Of a stretch of DNA of 24,586 nucleotides, positions 20,192-24,586 are shown in pieces (position 1 is the first letter of the stretch; every line of letters starts with the position of its first letter). Below the pieces are notes generated by a model. That model did not search any database and had not been told where the DNA came from. It worked only from the letters and a program-made list of their open reading frames with translations. The stretch covers positions 1 through 24,586 of the forward strand of contig JAZKZE010000079.1 of assembly GCA_045612485.1 (NCBI GenBank), written 5' to 3'. A program made the translations under genes and the position numbers. Source of the stretch: RGIG5327 sp045612485 (GTDB lineage Bacteria > Verrucomicrobiota > Lentisphaeria > Victivallales > UBA1829).

Positions 20192-21859
20192 ATGCTGAAA
20201 AAAAACAAGAAACAGGTCCTATTGAACTGCGAAGAACTGGAAACCAGATTCGCCATGCTCAAAAACGGCCGCCTGGAAGAGTATGAGATCGAGCGTACAG
20301 AAGATGATGTACTTGCCGGCTCCATCTATCTGGGGAAAATCGTACGTCTGGAACCGTCCCTTGAGGCTGCATTTGTGGACATCGGAGCAGAGAAAAACGC
20401 GTTTCTCCACTACCGGGACATGATGCCGGCAACCCAGGACATTGCAGAAAACATCAAAAAAATCGACGAAGATGCGGAAGCTGCTGCGGCTGCGGCAAAA
20501 ACGAAAAAAGGCAGAAAAAAAACTCTTTTGAGCAGTTTTTCCGATAAGATCCGCAAATTTCTCGGTGCAAACAAGACCCTCCGTCTTCAGGAGCTGGAAA
20601 TGGCTCTGCATAAAGGGAAGATCACAAAAAAAGATATTCCCAGAATGTTTCCGCCCGGATCAGAACTTCTGGTACAGGTGACAAAAGGTCCTATCGGTAC
20701 AAAGGGTGCCAGAGTCACAACAAACCTCACCATTGCCGGAAGATATCTCGTTCTTCTGCCTTATTCCGATCATGTGGGACTTTCTTCCCGCATTGAAGAA
20801 AAAAAGGAACGGGACAGACTGAAAAAGATCCTGAACGAACTGGATGTACCCGAAGGAATGGGGATCATCTGCCGTACAGTGGGGGAAGGAAGGAAAGCAC
20901 TCTTTTTCCGCAGGGATCTGGATATGCTGCTGGATGTCTGGAGCAATGTGGAGGAGGCTCTTGTGGAACCGGCAGCCCCTCAGCTGGTTTACAGGGAACC
21001 GGATCTTCTGGAACGTTCCGTAAGAGATTTTCTCACAGAAGAGATCGACGAGATCGTCATTGACAGCAAAGAAAAATATAATTATCTGAAAAGTGCTATC
21101 AAGCGTTTTTCCGGTGGGGAACTTGATCCCAAGATCACCCTTTACAACCGGGCGGATTCCATTTTCAAACATTACGGGGTCGTGGAACAGGCCTCCGGGA
21201 TCTTCAACCGTATCGTCCAGCTTCCCAGCGGCGGGTATCTCTGCATTGATGAAACGGAAGCATTGGTAGCCATTGATATCAATTCCGGGCGTTCCCGTGC
21301 GGCAAAAGATCAGGCCGAAGGAATTTTACAGACCAATCTTGAAGCTGCCGAAGAGATCGCAAGACAGATCCGCTTACGCAATATCGGAGGTCAGATCGTG
21401 ATCGACTTTATTGATATGCGTTCCGCTTCCGACAGGGAAAAGGTCTATCAGGAGATGAAGGAATTCGTGGAAGACGACCGGGCAAAAACCAAGATACTTC
21501 CTTTAAGCAAATTCGGCCTTATGGAAATGATCCGCCAGAGGGAACATGAAAGTATCAAGGATGCGGTTTACGATCCCTGTCCCTACTGCAACGGTTCCGG
21601 CCATGTTAAATCCGCACTGACCATGAGTGTGGAGATCCAGAGAAGACTGAAAGAACTTTTGAAAAAGAAAAAGCGGAAAAATATTTCTGTAAGGGTAATG
21701 ATGAATCCCGCCATTCTTGCCCGTCTGAAAAATGAGGATGCGGAACTTTTACAGGATCTGGAAGCCACCTACGGACAGGCACTTTCTTTCAGGGCTGATC
21801 CCACCATCCACATTGAGGAGTTCCGGATGTTCGACCCGGAAACAGGTGAAGAATTCTGA
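20192..21859 (+). CDS. rng: Ribonuclease E/G family endoribonuclease
   Basis: A 555-residue endoribonuclease that cleaves single-stranded AU-rich RNA and matures rRNA. It has the N-terminal S1 RNA-binding domain (VLAGSIYLGKIVRLEPSLEA from 40, then the FVDIGAEKNAFLHYRDM strand), the 5'-sensor and RNase H-like region, and the catalytic magnesium site: Asp362 in AIDINSGRS and Asp405 in IVIDFIDMR. The zinc link CPYC is at 463-466, followed by NGSGHV. The S1 domain has an insert of about 65 residues (88-152), alanine- and lysine-rich (AEAAAAAAKTKKGRKK). The long C-terminal scaffold of E. coli RNase E is absent, so RNase G is the closer comparison. The start has AGGA five bases upstream. It follows fmt and is preceded by a structured leader. 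Confidence 0.95.
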   Translation: MLKKNKKQVLLNCEELETRFAMLKNGRLEEYEIERTEDDVLAGSIYLGKIVRLEPSLEAAFVDIGAEKNAFLHYRDMMPATQDIAENIKKIDEDAEAAAAAAKTKKGRKKTLLSSFSDKIRKFLGANKTLRLQELEMALHKGKITKKDIPRMFPPGSELLVQVTKGPIGTKGARVTTNLTIAGRYLVLLPYSDHVGLSSRIEEKKERDRLKKILNELDVPEGMGIICRTVGEGRKALFFRRDLDMLLDVWSNVEEALVEPAAPQLVYREPDLLERSVRDFLTEEIDEIVIDSKEKYNYLKSAIKRFSGGELDPKITLYNRADSIFKHYGVVEQASGIFNRIVQLPSGGYLCIDETEALVAIDINSGRSRAAKDQAEGILQTNLEAAEEIARQIRLRNIGGQIVIDFIDMRSASDREKVYQEMKEFVEDDRAKTKILPLSKFGLMEMIRQREHESIKDAVYDPCPYCNGSGHVKSALTMSVEIQRRLKELLKKKKRKNISVRVMMNPAILARLKNEDAELLQDLEATYGQALSFRADPTIHIEEFRMFDPETGEEF

Positions 21860-21878
21860 TTAGCACAAAGGAGGAAAT

Positions 21879-22805
21879 ATGTGTAAAGATTGCGTAAGAG
21901 TATGTCATTTTTATGAGTTTTCACGTCTGCCGAAAAATATGATCGGGGAGATCATGGCAGAATTTTCCTGGAACGGAGTGAAATTTCTTGCTTTGGATGC
22001 TTCCGACTGTAAAATGATGCTCAAAGACCCGAATTTCAGTACATCTCTTCCCTGGTACGCAGGGCAGTACGGTATTACATTCGGTGACGTTCACGCTCCC
22101 TACGGTCAGTATTTTGACCTGGATCTTCTTCAGCCGCTGCGCAGAGAAGAGATGATAAAAGAACACTCCTATCTTCTGGAAAGACTGGGCAATTACGGGA
22201 TAAAAACCTATACCATGCATGTGGGAGCTGTTCCCTGGTGTGCCGCACCCGCAGCGGTGGAGCTGCCGGAATTGAGAAAAAACGCTATCGACACTCTGGA
22301 AAAACTTCTTCCGGTTGCAGAAAAAGCCGGAATCACTATTTGTATTGAAAATGCCTTTGAACCGGTGGACAGTGCCGATGAAGTGCTTTCCTATGTAAAA
22401 CATTTCGATCACCCCAATATCCGTTGCTGTTTCGACAGCGGTCACGCAAATATCATGCGGAAGACCGGCAAAGATCTTTCAAAATATAAAAAAGAATTCA
22501 ATGAAGTTGTCTGGAGAAACGCCCTGACGCTTTCCGATGAGGAATTTAATAAGATGGCACCCTATATCGTTACCTGTCATCTGCATGACAATGATGGGTA
22601 CAGCGATGCCCATACCCTCCCCGGGACCGGAACGGTGGACTGGGATACTCTTATGAATGATCTTTATACAAAATGTCCCCTTCTGCAAAGCATCCAGAAT
22701 GAGAGCAGTATGAGCAGCGGCAACTGTATCGGCAGATCGGCGGCGGTTTTCCGTGTACTTTCCGGCAATGCCCCTGATAAAAATGAAATTCTGAGAAATT
22801 TCTGA
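21879..22805 (+). CDS. Sugar phosphate isomerase/epimerase-like TIM-barrel protein
   Basis: A 308-residue protein of the xylose isomerase-like (AP endonuclease 2) TIM-barrel fold. Likely metal ligands are in the right order: Glu157 in ICIENAF, Asp186 and His189 in FDSGHA, His234 and His236 in CHLHDNDG, and Glu275 in QNESS, with His72 in GDVHAPYG. The fold serves isomerases and epimerases of free or phosphorylated sugars and inositols. The exact reaction is not readable. An unusual cluster of cysteines (MCKDCVRVC, residues 1-9) opens the protein and is not usual for the fold. AAAGGAGG is five bases before the ATG. It starts 19 bases after the RNase E/G stop on the same strand, and its own terminator follows. 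Confidence 0.85.
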   Translation: MCKDCVRVCHFYEFSRLPKNMIGEIMAEFSWNGVKFLALDASDCKMMLKDPNFSTSLPWYAGQYGITFGDVHAPYGQYFDLDLLQPLRREEMIKEHSYLLERLGNYGIKTYTMHVGAVPWCAAPAAVELPELRKNAIDTLEKLLPVAEKAGITICIENAFEPVDSADEVLSYVKHFDHPNIRCCFDSGHANIMRKTGKDLSKYKKEFNEVVWRNALTLSDEEFNKMAPYIVTCHLHDNDGYSDAHTLPGTGTVDWDTLMNDLYTKCPLLQSIQNESSMSSGNCIGRSAAVFRVLSGNAPDKNEILRNF

Positions 22806-22825
22806 AAAAAACAGATAAAACTTTC

Positions 22826-22863
22826 AAAATCCTGATTTGTTATAGATCAAATCAGGATTTTTT
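22826..22863 (+). terminator. Terminator after the isomerase-like gene
   Basis: AAAATCCTGATTTG (22826-22839) pairs perfectly with CAAATCAGGATTTT (22848-22861), loop of 8, and the T run continues to 22863. It ends the fmt-rng-isomerase transcript. Confidence 0.88.
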
Positions 22864-22902
22864 CTGTCTTGATGATACTGGAAGTGTTACAGGAAATCAT
22901 TC

Positions 22903-22907
22903 AGGAG
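22903..22907 (+). promoter_or_regulatory. Ribosome binding site deciding the zwf start
   Basis: AGGAG, six bases before the ATG at 22914. It argues against the upstream in-frame TTG (22869) and ATG (22872), which have no such site. Confidence 0.8.
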
Positions 22908-22913
22908 AAAGTT

Positions 22914-24410
22914 ATGGATTCTTTTACAGGTACAGGCAGGATCACCTGGCAGGAACTTTTCTGCCGGGAACAGAAAGGAAAAGAGTGTGAGATCATTATT
23001 TTCGGAGCCTCCGGCGATCTTTCCGGAAGAAAACTTTTTCCGGCTCTTTTCTCTTTATTTCAATGCGGACTGCTGCACAAAAATACCTGTATAAAAGGTT
23101 GCGCCAGACATCCTTATACAAGTGGGTCTTTCCGGGAATATATAAAAGAGTTTCTTTCCGTTTCTGAACAGGACACGGCAAAAATGAAAGAAAATTTTCT
23201 TTCCCGAATCTCTTATACCCGGCTGGATTATACACTTGAAAATGATTTTAAAGTTCTTGCCAAAGAAATATTTACAGAAGAAAAAAAATACAAACCCATT
23301 ATTTTTTACCTGGCATTGCCCTCCCCTTTGTACGCAGTAACGGTGGAAAATCTTTATAAAACCGGACTTCTTTCTGAAGAATATGGTAAAAGACACGTTG
23401 TCTTTGAAAAACCTTTCGGATATGACCTGGAAAGTTTTCTGCTTCTGGATAACGCATTGAAAAAATATCTTACAGAAGAACAGATCTACCGGATCGACCA
23501 TTATCTTGGCAAGGAAACCGTACAGAATATTTTTCTTTTACGCTTTGCCAACCGTATTTTTGAACCATTATGGAATAGAGAACATGTGGAGGAGATCCAG
23601 ATCACCGCAGCGGAAACTCTGGGTGTGGAAAAACGTGCCGGATATTTTGATAAAGCGGGAATTGTGCGGGATATGTTTCAGAATCATCTTCTGGAAATCC
23701 TTTGCCTTGTAACAATGGAATCTCCACAGATCTTTTCCGCAGATGTCATAAGAGATGAAAAAGTAAAACTTATCCGCGCCATAAGAAAGCCCGGCATTGC
23801 CGATGCGGTACGTGCGCAGTATGAGGGGTACACAGAAGAAAAAGGAGTCGCAGCAAAATCCCGTACAGAAAGTTACGCTGCCATGCGTCTTTTTATAGAT
23901 AATGACAGATGGCGGGGAATACCGATCTACCTGCGGGCAGGCAAACGTCTGGGAAGTAAAAAAACGGAAGTTGATATTATATTCAGAGAGGTGGATAAAA
24001 GTATATTTCCGGGGATACGTCGGGAAGATCTGCAAAGAAATATTCTTCATTTGCATATACAGCCTCAGGAAGGAGTGGGATTGACTCTGGAAGCCAAGAT
24101 GCCGGGGCCGAAACTGTGTATGGGAGGTTTGACCTTGTCTTATGCTTATGCCTCCGTACAAAAATCCGGAAGCGTGATACTTGATGCTTATGCAAGATTG
24201 TTATTGGATTGTCAGAATATGGATCAGACACTTTTCATAAGAAAAGATGTAATAGAAAGTTCCTGGCGTCTTTACAAGGATCTCCTTGACAGTTGGGCGG
24301 CGGAAAAATCCTGTGAGCTTCCCCGGTATCCGCAATATTCCTCCGGCCCCCGGGAAGCAGATCTTCTTTTGCGGAAAACCGGCAGTTCCTGGATAGATTT
24401 TCTTTCATAA
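22914..24410 (+). CDS. zwf: Glucose-6-phosphate 1-dehydrogenase
   Basis: A 498-residue cytoplasmic enzyme of standard length. It oxidises glucose 6-phosphate to 6-phosphogluconolactone with NADP, the entry step of the oxidative pentose phosphate pathway. The nucleotide-binding loop is GASGDLSGRK at 31-40, a substrate and coenzyme loop is EKPFG at 165-169, and the signature RIDHYLGKE is at 193-201 with the catalytic pair His196 and His258 (RDMFQNHLL). The C-terminal beta-rich dimer domain includes RGIPIYLRAGKRLG and FIRKDVIESSWR. The start at 22914 is chosen from AGGAG at 22903-22907. It lies 50 bases after a strong terminator, so it should have its own promoter, but I see no clear one. No gene for 6-phosphogluconate metabolism is in the window, but a new plus-strand gene begins right after 24586. 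Confidence 0.96.
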   Translation: MDSFTGTGRITWQELFCREQKGKECEIIIFGASGDLSGRKLFPALFSLFQCGLLHKNTCIKGCARHPYTSGSFREYIKEFLSVSEQDTAKMKENFLSRISYTRLDYTLENDFKVLAKEIFTEEKKYKPIIFYLALPSPLYAVTVENLYKTGLLSEEYGKRHVVFEKPFGYDLESFLLLDNALKKYLTEEQIYRIDHYLGKETVQNIFLLRFANRIFEPLWNREHVEEIQITAAETLGVEKRAGYFDKAGIVRDMFQNHLLEILCLVTMESPQIFSADVIRDEKVKLIRAIRKPGIADAVRAQYEGYTEEKGVAAKSRTESYAAMRLFIDNDRWRGIPIYLRAGKRLGSKKTEVDIIFREVDKSIFPGIRREDLQRNILHLHIQPQEGVGLTLEAKMPGPKLCMGGLTLSYAYASVQKSGSVILDAYARLLLDCQNMDQTLFIRKDVIESSWRLYKDLLDSWAAEKSCELPRYPQYSSGPREADLLLRKTGSSWIDFLS

Positions 24411-24456
24411 AGAGAGTAAATATCATGTAATGAAACAGGATATTGCACAGCTATCC

Positions 24457-24495
24457 CATAATTTTGTAAAAATGGCATATTTTTACAAAATTATG
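24457..24495. repeat. Perfect 17-base inverted repeat after zwf
   Basis: CATAATTTTGTAAAAAT (24457-24473) and ATTTTTACAAAATTATG (24479-24495) are exact reverse complements around GGCAT. No T run follows, so it is not a standard terminator, though it may end zwf transcription or bind a protein. It lies in the 176-base gene-free end of the window. Confidence 0.7.
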
Positions 24496-24504
24496 TGCGT
24501 AAAG

Positions 24505-24542
24505 AAATCTGCTTTTTAAAAAGTGATTTTGTCAGATTTTTT
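24505..24542 (+). terminator. Possible weak terminator of zwf
   Basis: AAATCTG (24505-24511) pairs with CAGATTT (24533-24539), followed by TTT to 24542. The 21-base loop holds the palindrome CTTTTTAAAAAG. The stem is short and AT-rich, so the call is tentative. Confidence 0.4.
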
Positions 24543-24578
24543 CAAAAATACTTCTTTATCCTGTTTTGTGCAACCTTC

Positions 24579-24584
24579 AGGAGA
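24579..24584 (+). promoter_or_regulatory. Ribosome binding site of a gene starting beyond the window
   Basis: AGGAGA sits at the very end in the context TTCAGGAGA, identical to the nine bases before zwf. A plus-strand start codon is expected a few bases past 24586. The gene itself is not visible. Confidence 0.5.
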
Positions 24585-24586
24585 GA

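Noticed and set aside
18859..20325. A 488-codon minus-strand open frame opposite fmt
   Set aside because: It spans three real plus-strand regions and the promoter and gaps between them, and shows no protein-like pattern.
22869..22913. Earlier start codons for zwf
   Set aside because: They directly follow the terminator and have no ribosome binding site; AGGAG with good spacing precedes 22914.
1..24586. tRNA, rRNA, CRISPR arrays, insertion sequences or prophage genes
   Set aside because: No cloverleaf-like gene, repeat-spacer array, transposase, integrase or phage structural gene was recognised on either strand.

Overview
The window is a bacterial chromosomal segment with about 46% GC by feel. 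It most likely comes from Lentisphaerota (Victivallis-like lineage, PVC superphylum). The main clue is the prepilin-type protein at 697-1500: an S/F cleavage site, an FTLIELLVVIAIIAIL helix and a C-terminal FIDGHV motif, next to a LacI-type regulator. That combination is expanded in Victivallis-type genomes. Gfo/Idh/MocA oxidoreductases, xylose-isomerase-like proteins and PHP proteins also fit. I place the phylum by recognition, not by a search. No tRNA, rRNA, CRISPR array or insertion sequence was seen.

Layout. (1) 1-2553, minus strand: an operon of LacI-family regulator, pseudopilin and a secreted hydrolase-like protein cut by the window start. A near-perfect sigma70 promoter drives it, with a LacI-type operator at the predicted +1. 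(2) 2683-2883, plus strand: the C-terminal stub of a dead Gfo/Idh/MocA gene with its terminator. (3) 2893-8145, minus: Gfo/Idh/MocA oxidoreductase, an intercistronic hairpin, then PHP protein, four-helix membrane protein, HAD phosphatase and a second PHP protein, tightly packed. (4) 8278-12655, minus: a SirB1-like transglutaminase-fold protein, a DnaQ/ExoX-type exonuclease, a small membrane protein, a small lipoprotein and purD.

(5) 12925-16914, plus: a PTS IIA (PtsN-like) protein and a 1154-residue LplT-PlsC-acyl-ACP synthetase fusion (Aas type), whose acyltransferase motif has Arg in place of the catalytic His. (6) 17060-18219, minus: hibernation factor hpf and ribosomal protein S4 (rpsD), each with its own promoter and terminator. 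(7) 18392-24410, plus: a lipoprotein, fmt, RNase E/G, a sugar-phosphate isomerase-like protein, and zwf. The window ends on a ribosome binding site for another plus-strand gene.

Most of the window is core metabolism and translation: purine synthesis, initiator tRNA formylation, RNA turnover, ribosome hibernation, phospholipid repair and the oxidative pentose phosphate entry step. The accessory material lies in 1-8145 and looks like carbohydrate or phospho-sugar catabolism. The most rewarding sequence-level signals are the self-overlapping operator, the altered acyltransferase motif, the alternative RNA folds before the RNase E/G gene, and a strongly over-represented TTTCCGG/CCGGAAA heptamer.
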